Assembly (NCBI RefSeq): GCF_920987055.1
Contig: NZ_CAKLBX010000001.1
Span: 2,590,501 to 2,654,500 of the forward strand
Direction: 5' to 3'
DNA length: 64,000 bases
Origin: Novosphingobium sp. CECT 9465
GTDB lineage: Bacteria > Pseudomonadota > Alphaproteobacteria > Sphingomonadales > Sphingomonadaceae
Program-made: the position numbers and the translations under genes
Shown: in pieces, positions 26,600-36,400 of the stretch
Layout: each line of letters opens with the position of its first letter
How positions within the stretch are numbered: the stretch's first letter is position 1
The notes under the pieces: model-generated
The model's database searches: none
The model's input: only the letters and a program-made list of their open reading frames with translations
What the model was told of the DNA's origin: nothing

Positions 26600-27943
26600 A
26601 TGATGTCCAAGCTGAAGATCACCCGCACGATTGGCACGGCTGCGCTTGCGCTCGGCATGTGCGCAACTGCTGCCGCCCCGGTGCTGGCGCAAGGCGCGAA
26701 CTCTCCGCTCAACATTCCCGCAAACCCGGTGATGTTCGGCAAGAACGATCCCAACGTCCGCCGCGCCACGGCTATCGTCAATGGCGAGATCGTGACCGGG
26801 ACCGATGTTGAACAACGCCTTGCGCTGATCATTTCGGCCAACGGCAACAAGATCACGGGTGAGGAACTGGAGCGGCTGCGCATGCAGGTGCTGCGCAACC
26901 TGATTGACGAAACCTTGCAGATACAGGAAGCCAAGGCCGCTGATGTGCCGGCCGACGATGGCCAGGTTGACGCGACCTATGATCGCGTGGCCACGCAGAA
27001 CTTCGGTCAGTCGCCGGAAGCGATGGAAAAGTATCTGGCGCGCATCGGCTCCTCCTCTGCCTCGCTCAAGCGCCAGATCCGGGGCGAACTGGCATGGCAG
27101 AACCTGTTGCGCCGCAACGTCCAGCCGTTCGTCAACGTCTCGGAAGGCGAAGTGACTGAAATGATGCAGCGCCTGCAGGCATCGAAGGGCACCGAGGAAT
27201 ACCGGATCGGTGAAATATTCCTTGCCGCAACCGACGTGAACAAGACGCAGGTCTTCGCCAATGCCGAGAAGATCGTCGAACAATTGAAGGGCGGCGGCAG
27301 CTTCGTCGCTTATGCCCGCCAGTATTCCGAAGCCTCGACCGCTGCTGTCGGCGGCGATCTGGGCTGGATTCGCCTCGCCCAGCTTCCGGCCGAACTCGGC
27401 GCGGCCGCAACCGGCATGGCGCCGGGCCAGCTTGCTGGGCCGATCGAAATTCGCGGTGGCTTCTCGATCCTCTATCTGATCGACAAGCGCCAGGTACTGA
27501 CCGCCGATCCGCGTGATGCGCTGCTCAGCCTCAAGCAGATTTCCATCGAATTTCCCAAGGGCCTGAACAACGACACCGCCGGCAGGAAGGCCGCCGAATT
27601 TGCCGCCATGGTCAAGACGATCAAGGGCTGCGGCGATGCCGAGACGCAGGCGGCGAAGATCGGCGCAACCGTGGTTGCCAACGATCAGATCAAGGCGCGC
27701 GATCTGCCGGGCGCGCTTCAGGAAACCCTGCTCGCCCTGCCTGTCGGCCAGACCACACCGCCGTTCGGCTCGATCGAGGAGGGCGTACGCGTCCTGATGC
27801 TGTGCGGACGTGACGATCCGCAAGTCACCAGCGGCCCCAGCTTCGATCAGCTTATGGCGCAGATCGAGGATGACCGCGTCAACAAGCGCGCGCAGACCTA
27901 TCTGCGCGATCTTCGCCGTGATGCGGTGATCGAATACAACTGA
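26600..27943 (+). CDS. surA: Periplasmic chaperone / peptidyl-prolyl isomerase SurA
   Basis: A 447-residue precursor: signal peptide MSKLKITRTIGTAALALG..VLAQ, a SurA N-terminal domain (RRATAIVNGEIVTGTDVEQR, LRNLIDETLQIQEAKA), and a parvulin-like domain around EEYRIGEIFLAA to GFSILYLIDKRQ with GGDLGWIRLAQLP. A second, degenerate region follows. SurA escorts outer-membrane barrels such as LptD encoded just upstream. ATG at 26600 is preferred to GTG at 26567, which would add 11 residues before the signal peptide. Confidence 0.92.
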   Translation: MMSKLKITRTIGTAALALGMCATAAAPVLAQGANSPLNIPANPVMFGKNDPNVRRATAIVNGEIVTGTDVEQRLALIISANGNKITGEELERLRMQVLRNLIDETLQIQEAKAADVPADDGQVDATYDRVATQNFGQSPEAMEKYLARIGSSSASLKRQIRGELAWQNLLRRNVQPFVNVSEGEVTEMMQRLQASKGTEEYRIGEIFLAATDVNKTQVFANAEKIVEQLKGGGSFVAYARQYSEASTAAVGGDLGWIRLAQLPAELGAAATGMAPGQLAGPIEIRGGFSILYLIDKRQVLTADPRDALLSLKQISIEFPKGLNNDTAGRKAAEFAAMVKTIKGCGDAETQAAKIGATVVANDQIKARDLPGALQETLLALPVGQTTPPFGSIEEGVRVLMLCGRDDPQVTSGPSFDQLMAQIEDDRVNKRAQTYLRDLRRDAVIEYN

Positions 27944-27981
27944 CCCTCGCAAACCCTGCGTTCAGGGTCTAGGGGAAGCGC

Positions 27982-28983
27982 ATGACGCCTCCCCTTGCCC
28001 TTTCCATCGGTGATCCCGCAGGCGTTGGCCCGGAACTGGCCGCCGCAGCGTGGGCCGTCCGCAAGACCGAGCGTTTGCCCTTGTTCTTCGTGGTCGGCTC
28101 TTCCCGGCTGGTCGAACAGGCCGTCCGTGCGCGCGGGCTGAACGTACCGGTCTGCGCGGTCAAGGCCCCGGACGAAGTTGCGGATTGCTTTGACGGGGCA
28201 TTGCCCGTGCTCGACATCGGCGATCTTGCCTATACCCCCGGCGAACCGTGCGACGCTGGCGCAACGCTGGCTCTCAACGCCCTGTCCGCCGCCACCGGCC
28301 TTGTCCGCTCAGGCGCAGCTTCGGCGCTCGTCACCGGCCCTGTCGCCAAGAGCCGCCTTGCGCGGATCGGCTTTACTTATCCCGGCCAGACCGAATATGT
28401 GGCGCAAGCCTGCGGGATATCGCCCGAAAACGCGGTGATGATGCTGGCCGGGCCAAGCTTGCGCGTGGTGCCGATCACGGTCCACGTCTCCTTGCGCGAT
28501 GTGCCCGATTTGCTCACGGTCGAGCTGATCCGCAACCGCGCCGCGATCACCGCTGCGGCGCTGTCACGCGATTACGGGATAGTCCGCCCACGCCTTGCCG
28601 TGGCCGGGCTTAACCCCCACGCGGGCGAAGACGGGCGTATGGGGCATGAGGATGCAGACATCGTCGCGCCCGCTGTCGCCTTGCTGCGTGAAGCCGGGAT
28701 CGATGCGGTAGGCCCCCTGCCGCCCGACACGATGTTCCATGCAGAAGCCCGCGCCGGCTATGACGTGGCGATCTGCATGTACCACGATCAGGCGCTGATC
28801 CCGTTGAAAGCGCTCGATTTCGACGCTGGAGTGAATGTCACGCTCGGCCTGCCGATCATCCGCACGTCCCCCGATCACGGGACCGCCTTCGGCATTGCCG
28901 GAACCGGCACGGCGCGGGTCGGGCCAACCATCGCGGCGCTGCGCATGGCGGGCGAATGCGCCACGCGAAGGATGAATTCGTGA
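27982..28983 (+). CDS. pdxA: 4-hydroxythreonine-4-phosphate dehydrogenase
   Basis: A 333-residue NAD-dependent enzyme of the DXP-dependent vitamin B6 pathway; PdxJ, encoded at 9347-10102, uses its product. Signatures: LALSIGDPAGVGPELAA, TGPVAKSRLARIGFTYPGQTE, GLNPHAGEDGRMGHED and MYHDQALIPLKALDFDAGVN with metal-binding histidines. Its stop overlaps the rsmA GTG start, as in the widely conserved lptD-surA-pdxA-rsmA order. Confidence 0.97.
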   Translation: MTPPLALSIGDPAGVGPELAAAAWAVRKTERLPLFFVVGSSRLVEQAVRARGLNVPVCAVKAPDEVADCFDGALPVLDIGDLAYTPGEPCDAGATLALNALSAATGLVRSGAASALVTGPVAKSRLARIGFTYPGQTEYVAQACGISPENAVMMLAGPSLRVVPITVHVSLRDVPDLLTVELIRNRAAITAAALSRDYGIVRPRLAVAGLNPHAGEDGRMGHEDADIVAPAVALLREAGIDAVGPLPPDTMFHAEARAGYDVAICMYHDQALIPLKALDFDAGVNVTLGLPIIRTSPDHGTAFGIAGTGTARVGPTIAALRMAGECATRRMNS

Positions 28984-29801
28984 CCGAGCTTCCCCCGCTG
29001 CGCGATGTCGTCAACCGCCACGGACTGATCGCCACCAAGGCGCTTGGCCAGAACTTCCTGTTCGACGAACAATTGCTCAGCCGCATCGCCACGGTGCCGG
29101 GCAAGCTGCGGGGCGAAAACGTCCTCGAAGTCGGCCCCGGCCCCGGCGGCCTGACCCGCGCCCTACTGCGCGCGGGCGCCAATGTCACCGCCATCGAAAT
29201 GGATAAGCGCTGCCTGCCGGCCCTTGCCGAACTGTCCGATGCCTTCCCCGGCCAGCTTACCGTAATTCAGGGCGATGCCACGAAGATCGCGCCCGAAACC
29301 CTGTTCGACGGGCCGTGGCATGTCGCAGCGAACCTGCCCTACAATGTCGGCACCGCGCTGTTCACCGGGTGGCTTTCAGGCCAGCCGTGGCCGCCGCAGT
29401 GGAAATCGCTGACGCTGATGTTCCAGCAGGAAGTGGCAGAGCGCATCATCGCCACCTCCGGTTCAGGCGCCTATGGCCGCCTTGCCGTGCTGGCGCAGTG
29501 GCGCAGCACCCCGCGCATCGCGATGAAAGTCCACCGCAGCGCCTTCACTCCGCCGCCCAAGGTGATGTCGGCCATCGTCCATGTCGAACCTGCCGCCATG
29601 CCCGAAGGCGTATCGGCGCGCATGCTCGAACGCGTGACCGAAGCCGCCTTCGGCCAGCGCCGCAAGATGCTCCGCCAATCCCTCAAGGGCCTGCCCGGCG
29701 CGCTGGAGGCGCTCGAAGGACTGGGAATCGACAGCCAGCGCCGCGCGGAAACTCTGGATGTGGCGGAGTTCGTGGCGATTGCGCGTGTACTGACGAAGTA
29801 G
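28980..29801 (+). CDS. rsmA: 16S rRNA (adenine1518/1519-N6)-dimethyltransferase
   Basis: A 273-residue KsgA-family methyltransferase that dimethylates two adenines in the 16S 3' hairpin. Motifs: KALGQNFLFDE, the SAM-binding VLEVGPGPGGLTRALL, AIEMDKRCLP, and the catalytic NLPYNVGTALFTGW. GTG at 28980 overlaps the pdxA stop (GTGA); a start 8 codons upstream would lie further inside pdxA. The downstream region holds an inverted repeat. Confidence 0.96.
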   Translation: MTELPPLRDVVNRHGLIATKALGQNFLFDEQLLSRIATVPGKLRGENVLEVGPGPGGLTRALLRAGANVTAIEMDKRCLPALAELSDAFPGQLTVIQGDATKIAPETLFDGPWHVAANLPYNVGTALFTGWLSGQPWPPQWKSLTLMFQQEVAERIIATSGSGAYGRLAVLAQWRSTPRIAMKVHRSAFTPPPKVMSAIVHVEPAAMPEGVSARMLERVTEAAFGQRRKMLRQSLKGLPGALEALEGLGIDSQRRAETLDVAEFVAIARVLTK

Positions 29802-29807
29802 GATTTT

Positions 29808-29950
29808 TTCGCGCAAAGAGCGCAAAGAGGGTGTGCTGACGGCGAAGCCGCCCGTCTCCCGGACGCTTCTTCGCAGCGGAACCGATGCATTGGGACGGTG
29901 GCCTTCGGCCAAGCACTACATCATTGCGCTCTTTGCGATCTCTGCGCGAA
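29808..29950 (+). repeat. Inverted intergenic repeat with GCGCAAAGAG ends
   Basis: The left end CGCGCAAAGAGCGCAAAGAG (from ~29810) is nearly complementary to the right end GCGCTCTTTGCGATCTCTGC (ending ~29947). About 100 bp lie between, including the perfect GGCCTTCGGCC hairpin. It fills the rsmA-glcB interval; no other copy was noticed in this window. Confidence 0.65.
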
Positions 29951-29952
29951 AC

Positions 29953-29980
29953 AAAAGGGCGAGCCGCGAAAGGCCCGCCC
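29953..29980 (-). terminator. Rho-independent terminator after glcB
   Basis: On the minus strand GGGCGGGCC and GGCTCGCCC form a 9-bp stem with one mismatch over a 6-nt loop, followed by TTTTG. It begins 10 nt after the glcB stop. Confidence 0.75.
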
Positions 29981-29989
29981 TCGATCAAA

Positions 29990-32134
29990 TCAAGCCACCT
30001 CGGCCACCTTGGCCAAAGCCGCCTTCTTCTTCAGTCGCCATGCATGCAACAGCGGTTCGGTGTAGCCGTTTGGCTGCTCCACGCCCTTGAACACCAGATC
30101 GCAGGCGGCACGGAAGGCAAAGCTTTCATCCCAGCGCCCTGCCATGGGTTCATACAGCGGATCTCCCGCGTTCTGCGCGTCGACCTTGGCCGCCATGCGC
30201 TTCAGGCTGTCCATCACCTGATCGCGCGAACAGACCCCATGGAGCAGCCAGTTGGCGATGTGCTGGCTGGAAATGCGCAAGGTCGCGCGGTCTTCCATCA
30301 GGCCCACGTCGTCGATGTCGGGCACCTTGGAGCAGCCCACACCCTGATCGATCCAGCGCACGACATAGCCGAGCAAGCCCTGGGCATTGTTGTCCAGTTC
30401 CTCGCGCACTTCGGCCTCGGACCAGTTTGCCCCATCGGCCAGGGGAACAGCCAGCAGCGCCTCAACGCCCAGCATCCGCTCCTGCGCCACAGCTTCCTGC
30501 ACTTCGAATACGGAAACCTGATGATAGTGCATCGCATGCAGCGTGGCGGCCGTGGGCGACGGCACCCATGCCGTGTTCGCGCCGGTGCGGGGATGCGCGA
30601 TCTTCTGTTGCATCATGTCGTGCATCATGTCGGGCGCGGCCCACATGCCCTTGCCGATCTGCGCCTTGCCTGAAAGTCCGTGCGCCAGTCCGATACAGAC
30701 GTTGCGCTTCTCATAGGCAGCAATCCAGCCCGATCCCTTGATCGCGCCCTTGCGGATCATCGCGCCTGCCTGCATCGAGGTATGGATTTCATCACCCGTG
30801 CGGTCGAGGAACCCGGTGTTGATGAACACGATGCGGTTGCGCACGGCATGGATGCATGCCGCAAGGTTTGCCGAGGTGCGCCGCTCCTCGTCCATCACGC
30901 CCACTTTCACGGTATGGCGCTCAAGCCCCAGCAGGTCTTCCACGGCATCGAACAGATCGTTGGTGAAGGCCACTTCCTCTGGCCCGTGCATCTTGGGCTT
31001 GACGATATAGATGCTGCCCTTGCGGCTGTTGCGCAGGCGTCCCAGCCCCATCAGGTCGTGCATGCCGATAGCCGATGTGATCACGGCGTCCATGATGCCT
31101 TCGGGAATTTCCGAACCGTCGGGCAGCAGGATTGCAGGACTGGTCATCAGATGGCCGACATTTCGCACGAACAGTACGCTGCGGCCCGGCAGGATCAGTG
31201 GTTCACCCGTGGGCGATGTCCATTCCCGGTCCGGTTCAAGCGCGCGGGTCATCATCTGCCCGCCTTTGTGGAAGCGCGCTTCCAGATCGCCGCGCATCAG
31301 GCCCAACCAGTTGCCATAGGCCAGCAGCTTGTCCTCGGCGTCCACGGCGGCGACCGAATCTTCCAGATCGACGATCGTGGTCAGTGCCGCTTCCATCACG
31401 ATGTCGGCGATGCCCGCCTTGTCGCCCTTGCCCACCGGATGCTTACGATCCTGCACGATTTCCACGTGCAGGCCATTGTTGCAAAGCAGCAGGCTGCCCG
31501 GCTTGTGTCCGGCAAACTGACCGGGATGGCGCAGCGGCGGCTGGCTTTCGCCATCCCATTGCGCCCAGCCCATGCCATCCAGCGGGAATGTCAGGTCCAG
31601 AAACGCGCGGCCGGCGCGCACCACCGCCGCGCCACGCGCTGCGTCATAGCCGCCCGGCTGCGCAAGCGGCGCATCAAGCGCATCGGTGCCATACCATGCG
31701 TCGTACAAGCTGCCCCAGCGCGCATTGGCGGCATTGAGCACGAAACGATCGTTGAGCGATGGCACGACAAGTTGCGGCCCGGCCATGCAGGCGATCTCGG
31801 CGTCCACATTCTGCGGACCGATCTCGAACGGTGCCGGTTCGGGCACCAGATAGCCGATTTCCGTAAGGAACGCCCGGTATTCGCCCATATCGATGGGTTT
31901 GCCCTTGCGGTGCAGATGCCATGAATCGATCAGCGCCTGCAATGCATCGCGCTTGTCCAGCAACATGGCGTTTACCGGCGCGAAATGCGCGACCAGTGCC
32001 GCAAAGCCCTGCCAGAACACGTCGGGGTCAAGCCCGACAGGCTTCAGGACGCTATTGTCGATAAAGGTGGAGAGGGCCGCATCAACCTGAAGCCCGCTGC
32101 GCTCGATACGTTCGTTCATTTCACCCATGTCCAT
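29990..32134 (-). CDS. glcB: Malate synthase G
   Basis: A 714-residue enzyme of the glyoxylate bypass condensing glyoxylate with acetyl-CoA. It has the length of the G isoform and its motifs: [15 protein letters not shown] with metal-binding acidic residues, [44 protein letters not shown], and [16 protein letters not shown]. Possible starts are ATGs at 32134, 32128 and 32119; the first gives the usual length. The longer open frame to 32374 is not supported. Confidence 0.96.
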   Translation of the reverse strand: MDMGEMNERIERSGLQVDAALSTFIDNSVLKPVGLDPDVFWQGFAALVAHFAPVNAMLLDKRDALQALIDSWHLHRKGKPIDMGEYRAFLTEIGYLVPEPAPFEIGPQNVDAEIACMAGPQLVVPSLNDRFVLNAANARWGSLYDAWYGTDALDAPLAQPGGYDAARGAAVVRAGRAFLDLTFPLDGMGWAQWDGESQPPLRHPGQFAGHKPGSLLLCNNGLHVEIVQDRKHPVGKGDKAGIADIVMEAALTTIVDLEDSVAAVDAEDKLLAYGNWLGLMRGDLEARFHKGGQMMTRALEPDREWTSPTGEPLILPGRSVLFVRNVGHLMTSPAILLPDGSEIPEGIMDAVITSAIGMHDLMGLGRLRNSRKGSIYIVKPKMHGPEEVAFTNDLFDAVEDLLGLERHTVKVGVMDEERRTSANLAACIHAVRNRIVFINTGFLDRTGDEIHTSMQAGAMIRKGAIKGSGWIAAYEKRNVCIGLAHGLSGKAQIGKGMWAAPDMMHDMMQQKIAHPRTGANTAWVPSPTAATLHAMHYHQVSVFEVQEAVAQERMLGVEALLAVPLADGANWSEAEVREELDNNAQGLLGYVVRWIDQGVGCSKVPDIDDVGLMEDRATLRISSQHIANWLLHGVCSRDQVMDSLKRMAAKVDAQNAGDPLYEPMAGRWDESFAFRAACDLVFKGVEQPNGYTEPLLHAWRLKKKAALAKVAEVA

Positions 32135-32295
32135 TCGCTCACATAAACCGGACGCACGGCAATGCCGCGCGTACCGAATCCGATGAACCTGGGGAGGAAC
32201 GCCCGATGCCATGCCCCAAGACGGCATAGAGCGCAACCGTTGCAAGTGGAACAAGGGGTTCACCCCGGCCGCGCGAACCGCTACGCTGGTTGCAG

Positions 32296-33501
32296 ATGCA
32301 ACAGATTTCCGCCACTGAACAGGCGCTGACAAGCCGGATTGACGCCGCCGCCATGCTTGCGCAGGTACAGGCATGGTGCGCGATCAACACTGGCACTGGC
32401 AATCTCCACGGCCTTGCGCAGCAATGCGACGTGCTGGCGGAATGCTTCGCCGCGCTGCCCGGCACCGTGCGCAGGGTAGATCCATCGCCGGTTACCGCAA
32501 TTGCCGCCGATGGGCACGAGGCTGAAACCGCCAACGGGGCGCATCTGGTCCTGTCCGTCCGCCCCGAAGCGCCCCGCCGCTATCTGCTGACGGGCCATAT
32601 GGACACCGTGTTCGCGCCCGCCCACCCGTTCCAGGCACTGACATGGCTTGATCCCGAAACGCTGAATGGGCCGGGCGTCGCTGACATGAAGGGCGGCATT
32701 GCGGTGATCCTTGCCGCACTCACCGCGTTTGAGACCAGCCCTGTCGCCCCATCGGTCGGCTATGACGTTATGCTCAATTCGGATGAGGAAACTGGCAGCC
32801 TTGCGTCATCGACGCTGATCGCCGAACTGGCGCGCGGCAAGGTGGCGGCACTAACTTATGAGCCGTCTGCCCTGCCCGATGGCACTCTGGCGGGGGACCG
32901 CCCAGGCAGCGGCAATTACAGCGCGATCATTGCCGGACGCTCGGCCCATGCCGGGCGCAATCCGCAGGACGGCCGCAACGCAATCCTCGCCGCAGCCGAT
33001 CTCGCCTTGCGCCTGAAGGCACTGGAAGAACCGGGCCTTTCGGTGAACCCTGCCCGGATCGACGGTGGCAGCGCCAACAATGTCGTGCCCGATCACGCGG
33101 TGTTGCGCTTCAACGTGCGCCCGCGCCTGCCCGATCAGGCACAACGCTTCATCGCCGCCCTGCACGAAGCGATGCGCGTGATCGAAAAGCTGCACGACGT
33201 TGCGATCCACCTCCACGGCGGCGTTTCCCGGCCGCCCAAGCCCCTGACGCCCGAAGCCACCGCCCTGTTCGGGCTTGTGCGCCAGTGTGGTGATGCGCTT
33301 GGCCAGCAGATCCGGTGGCAGGCATCCGGCGGGGTGTGCGATGGCAACAACATCGCCGCATGCGGGGTGCCTGTGGTTGACACGATGGGTGTGCGTGGCG
33401 GCGCGATCCATTCGGATCAGGAGTTCCTGATCGTGCCGTCTCTGGCAGAACGGGCGGCGCTGTCCGCGCTGGTCCTGCACCGACTTTCCGGGGGGAATTG
33501 A
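32296..33501 (+). CDS. M20 family metallohydrolase linked to arginine succinyltransferase genes
   Basis: A 401-residue M20/M25/M40-type dinuclear zinc hydrolase related to glutamate carboxypeptidase (CPG2). Metal ligands and catalytic residues are visible: [39 protein letters not shown], and the dimerisation-domain motif [20 protein letters not shown] at 32296 is chosen over an in-frame TTG two codons before. The stop overlaps the astA ATG, so it is in the same operon as astA; it may act on a succinylated or N-acylated amino acid, which is inference. Confidence 0.88.
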   Translation: MQQISATEQALTSRIDAAAMLAQVQAWCAINTGTGNLHGLAQQCDVLAECFAALPGTVRRVDPSPVTAIAADGHEAETANGAHLVLSVRPEAPRRYLLTGHMDTVFAPAHPFQALTWLDPETLNGPGVADMKGGIAVILAALTAFETSPVAPSVGYDVMLNSDEETGSLASSTLIAELARGKVAALTYEPSALPDGTLAGDRPGSGNYSAIIAGRSAHAGRNPQDGRNAILAAADLALRLKALEEPGLSVNPARIDGGSANNVVPDHAVLRFNVRPRLPDQAQRFIAALHEAMRVIEKLHDVAIHLHGGVSRPPKPLTPEATALFGLVRQCGDALGQQIRWQASGGVCDGNNIAACGVPVVDTMGVRGGAIHSDQEFLIVPSLAERAALSALVLHRLSGGN

Positions 33502-34538
33502 TGACGTTCCGCATCCGCGCCGCACGCGCGACCGACCTGCAACCGCTCTATGAAATGGCAAAGCTGACCGGCGGCGGCTTCACCAACCTGCCACCTGATC
33601 GCAAATCGCTCACCACCAAGCTGGAACGCGCAGCAGCAGCCTATGCCAACGAAGATGATGGCGATCCCGACAACCTCAAGGACGAATTGTTCGTCCTGGT
33701 GCTGGAAGACACCACCACGGGCGAAGTGCGCGGCACCGCCCAGATCTTCACCTGCGTCGGGCGGCAGTGGCCATTCTATTCCTATCGCAAGGCCACGCTC
33801 ACCCAGCATTCGAAGGAACTCAACCGCACCTTCCGCGCCGAAATGCTCGGCCTCGTCACCGACCTTGAAGGCTCCAGCGAAGTCGGCGGGCTGTTCCTTC
33901 ACCCGTCGGAACGCGCAGGCGGCCTTGGCATGTTGCTGGCGCGCAGCCGTTATCTGTTCATCGCGATGCACCGCCAGCGCTTCGGCCACAAGATCCTGGC
34001 GGAGCTGCGCGGCGTGATCGACGAGCGCGGCGGATCACCGTTCTGGGATGGCGTGGCGGGCCGGTTCTTCGGAATGAGTTTTCAGGAAGCGGACTATTTC
34101 AACGCGATCAACGGCAACCAGTTCATTGCCGACCTGATGCCCAAGCATCCGGTCTATATCGCCATGCTGCCGGAAACCGCGCGCTCGGCCATCGGCCTGC
34201 CGCACCCTTCGGGCCGCGCGGCTATGCGCATGCTGGAGGAAGAAGGCTTTGCCTACGAAGGCTATGTCGACATTTTCGACGGCGGTCCCACCATGACCGC
34301 CCGGACGGACCGGGTGCGCTCGGTCTGCGAGGCGCAGGCGTCAATCGTGGCACACGTGCGCGCACCGGAAGGCAACGGCAGCGCGATCAAGGCGCTGGTG
34401 GCAACCGGCAGACTGGCGGATTACCGTTGCACCTTTGCGGAAGTGGCGGCCGGGCCAGACGGACTTGTGCTTGATCCGGTGGCGGCTGCGGCACTGGGCG
34501 TGACTGCTGGAGACACGGTCTGGCACGTCAGCCGCTAA
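33501..34538 (+). CDS. astA: Arginine N-succinyltransferase
   Basis: A 345-residue enzyme catalysing the first step of the ammonia-producing arginine succinyltransferase (AST) pathway. Family motifs: TFRIRAARATDLQPLYEMAK, GGGFTNLPPDRKSL, EVGGLFLHPSERAGGLGMLL and the GNAT-like RSRYLFIAMHRQRFG. It follows the M20 hydrolase with overlapping stop/start and precedes astB after a repeat-filled gap of 187 nt. Confidence 0.95.
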   Translation: MTFRIRAARATDLQPLYEMAKLTGGGFTNLPPDRKSLTTKLERAAAAYANEDDGDPDNLKDELFVLVLEDTTTGEVRGTAQIFTCVGRQWPFYSYRKATLTQHSKELNRTFRAEMLGLVTDLEGSSEVGGLFLHPSERAGGLGMLLARSRYLFIAMHRQRFGHKILAELRGVIDERGGSPFWDGVAGRFFGMSFQEADYFNAINGNQFIADLMPKHPVYIAMLPETARSAIGLPHPSGRAAMRMLEEEGFAYEGYVDIFDGGPTMTARTDRVRSVCEAQASIVAHVRAPEGNGSAIKALVATGRLADYRCTFAEVAAGPDGLVLDPVAAAALGVTAGDTVWHVSR

Positions 34539-34551
34539 AACCCTTTTCTGT

Positions 34552-34678
34552 GGGCGATTATGCCGTTTGCAAACACGGGCCGTAGAGCACCCTCCCCGCT
34601 GCGACTAACGCTTCTTTCAGAAGCGCAAGTGTCGCTCCCCTCCCTAAAAGGAGGGGCTGGGGGTGGGTTTGCGGCGAC
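34552..34678 (+). repeat. Intergenic repeat, intact copy (empty IS110 target site)
   Basis: About 127 bp between astA and astB, running from GGCGATTATGCCGTTTGC to GGGTTTGCGGCGAC. It contains an internal inverted pair (ACGCTTCTTTCAGAAGCG) and CTCCCCTCCCTAAAAGGAGG. In reverse orientation it aligns along its whole length with the two pieces flanking the IS110 element (42280-42318 and 43473-43554), so it shows the unoccupied target. The segment TGTCG-CT-CCCC at 34630-34640 is the insertion point. Confidence 0.88.
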
Positions 34679-34725
34679 TGTGTTTGCAAATGATACTATC
34701 CTCTTTCTGTTGCAGGATATGACCC

Positions 34726-35991
34726 ATGCCTCTCGTTGAAATCAACTTCGATGGCCTTGTCGGCCCAAGCCACAATTATGCAGGGTTGAGCCTCGGCAAC
34801 CTCGCGTCATCTGCCCACGCCGGCGAAGTGTCCTATCCCCGCGCCGCCGCGCTTCAGGGCCTGGCCAAGATGCGGCACAACCTCGACCTTGGTCTTGTAC
34901 AGGGCCTGTTCTCGCCGCTCCCTCGCCCCAACCCACGCTTCCTCGGTGCCCTTGGCCTCAACGCTTCTGATGACGCTGACCCGGTTCAGCGCCGGTTGCG
35001 GGCAGCCGCATGGTCGGCATCGTCGATGTGGACCGCCAATGCCGCCACGGTCAGCCCCGCGCCCGATACGCCGGACAGGCGCTGCCACCTCACCGCCGCC
35101 AATCTCGTCACCATGCCGCACCGTTCGCAGGAATGGCCCGATACCGTGCGGCAATTGCGGCTTGCCTTTGCCGATGCTGCACACTTCGCCGTGCATGATG
35201 CCGTGCCGCCCTGCTTCGGCGATGAAGGCGCGGCCAATCACATGCGGATGTGCGTCCGCCACGACGCGCCGGGCGTCGAACTTTTCGTCTATGGCAAGAC
35301 CGGCGGCGCATTCCCCGCGCGCCAGCACGAACAGGCCAGCCGCGCCGTCGCCCGCCTGCATGGCCTTGATCCGGCCCGCTGCCTGTTCATCGAACAATCG
35401 TCCGAAGCGATAGCGGCAGGTGCGTTCCACAACGATGTCGTCGCGGTCGCCAATGAACGCGTCCTGTTCACCCACGAACAGGCCTTCGCCGATCCGCACG
35501 GCACATACGCGGCGATCCGCGAACGCTTGCCCGAAGCCGAAATCGTGGTCGTGTCCGCCAGCGCCGTCAGTCTTGCCGATGCGATCAGCAGTTACCTGTT
35601 CAACGCCCAACTGCTCACGCTGCCAACCGGAGAAATGGGCCTCGTAATCCCGCTGGAAGCGTGGGAGACGCCTGCCGTGCGTGTCTGGCTGGAAGGCCAC
35701 ATCGCCTCTAACGGACCGATCCGGCGGGTGCTGCCCGTCGATGTGCGGCAGTCGATGGCCAATGGCGGCGGCCCGGCCTGCCTGCGCCTGCGCGTTGTCG
35801 CCGATCCTGCCACCGTCGATCCGCGTTTCCTGCTGGATCATGACAAGGCCACGCTGGTTGAACAGGTCGTCGCCGCGCACTGGCCCGAACAGATCGATCC
35901 TGCTGATCTTGGTCGGGATTCCCTTGCGCAAACGGTCACATCAGCGCGCGCCGCCTTGCTCGATGCCTTGGACCTTGGGGAACTCGCCTGA
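34726..35991 (+). CDS. astB: N-succinylarginine dihydrolase
   Basis: A 421-residue guanidine-group-modifying enzyme converting N2-succinylarginine to succinylornithine, CO2 and ammonia, the second AST step. Motifs: VEINFDGLVGPSHNYAGLS, MWTANAATVSPAPDT, CFGDEGAANHMRMC and FHNDVVAVANERVLF; a catalytic Cys lies in MANGGGPACLRLRVV. astC, astD and astE are not in this window. Confidence 0.96.
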   Translation: MPLVEINFDGLVGPSHNYAGLSLGNLASSAHAGEVSYPRAAALQGLAKMRHNLDLGLVQGLFSPLPRPNPRFLGALGLNASDDADPVQRRLRAAAWSASSMWTANAATVSPAPDTPDRRCHLTAANLVTMPHRSQEWPDTVRQLRLAFADAAHFAVHDAVPPCFGDEGAANHMRMCVRHDAPGVELFVYGKTGGAFPARQHEQASRAVARLHGLDPARCLFIEQSSEAIAAGAFHNDVVAVANERVLFTHEQAFADPHGTYAAIRERLPEAEIVVVSASAVSLADAISSYLFNAQLLTLPTGEMGLVIPLEAWETPAVRVWLEGHIASNGPIRRVLPVDVRQSMANGGGPACLRLRVVADPATVDPRFLLDHDKATLVEQVVAAHWPEQIDPADLGRDSLAQTVTSARAALLDALDLGELA

Positions 35992-36080
35992 TTGGCGGTG
36001 CGTTTTGCATGGACTGATGCTGTCGCTGCGATTTACAGTGAACAGCCGTTTAACCAGACATTGGCCAGCAAAACGGGAAC

Positions 36081-36096
36081 TGGCACGATGGTTGCT
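36081..36096 (+). promoter_or_regulatory. Sigma-54-type -24/-12 promoter
   Basis: TGGCACGATGGTTGCT is a full match to the RpoN consensus TGGCACG-N4-TTGCT, with GG and GC exactly 10 nt apart. The predicted start is near 36107, giving a ~22-nt leader before the small membrane protein gene at 36130. Whether this organism has rpoN cannot be seen here. Confidence 0.6.
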
Positions 36097-36129
36097 TTTG
36101 TTATTCGCAAACGAGGATAAATACCCCGC

Positions 36130-36378
36130 ATGCTGAAAAAGATCGGTCGCCTGTTTGTCATCAAGACCCGCTTCGAGGCGTTCGCGATCATTTATGCGCT
36201 GTCATTGGGCGCGGTGGAGCGCGGCAAAGCCTACATGACCGAATATCCAGGCTTTGGCGGCAAGCTGCTGTTCCTGGCCGCCACCGGCGCAGTATTCGTG
36301 GCCGGCGCCAAGATCCTCGATGCCGTGCGGATGGAACGCGAAGCTGCGCAAGCCGCAATCGTGCCGACCGAAATCTGA
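36130..36378 (+). CDS. Small membrane protein of unknown function
   Basis: An 82-residue protein with a basic N-terminus (MLKKIGRLFVIKTR), a first hydrophobic segment (FEAFAIIYALSLGAVERG) and a clear second membrane helix (KLLFLAATGAVFVAGAKIL), ending in a charged amphipathic tail. GAGGA lies 12 nt upstream of ATG. It stands alone between astB and the convergent ssrA, behind a sigma-54-like promoter. I recognise no family. Confidence 0.75.
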   Translation: MLKKIGRLFVIKTRFEAFAIIYALSLGAVERGKAYMTEYPGFGGKLLFLAATGAVFVAGAKILDAVRMEREAAQAAIVPTEI

Positions 36379-36400
36379 GCATCGCAAATGGATAGGGGGC

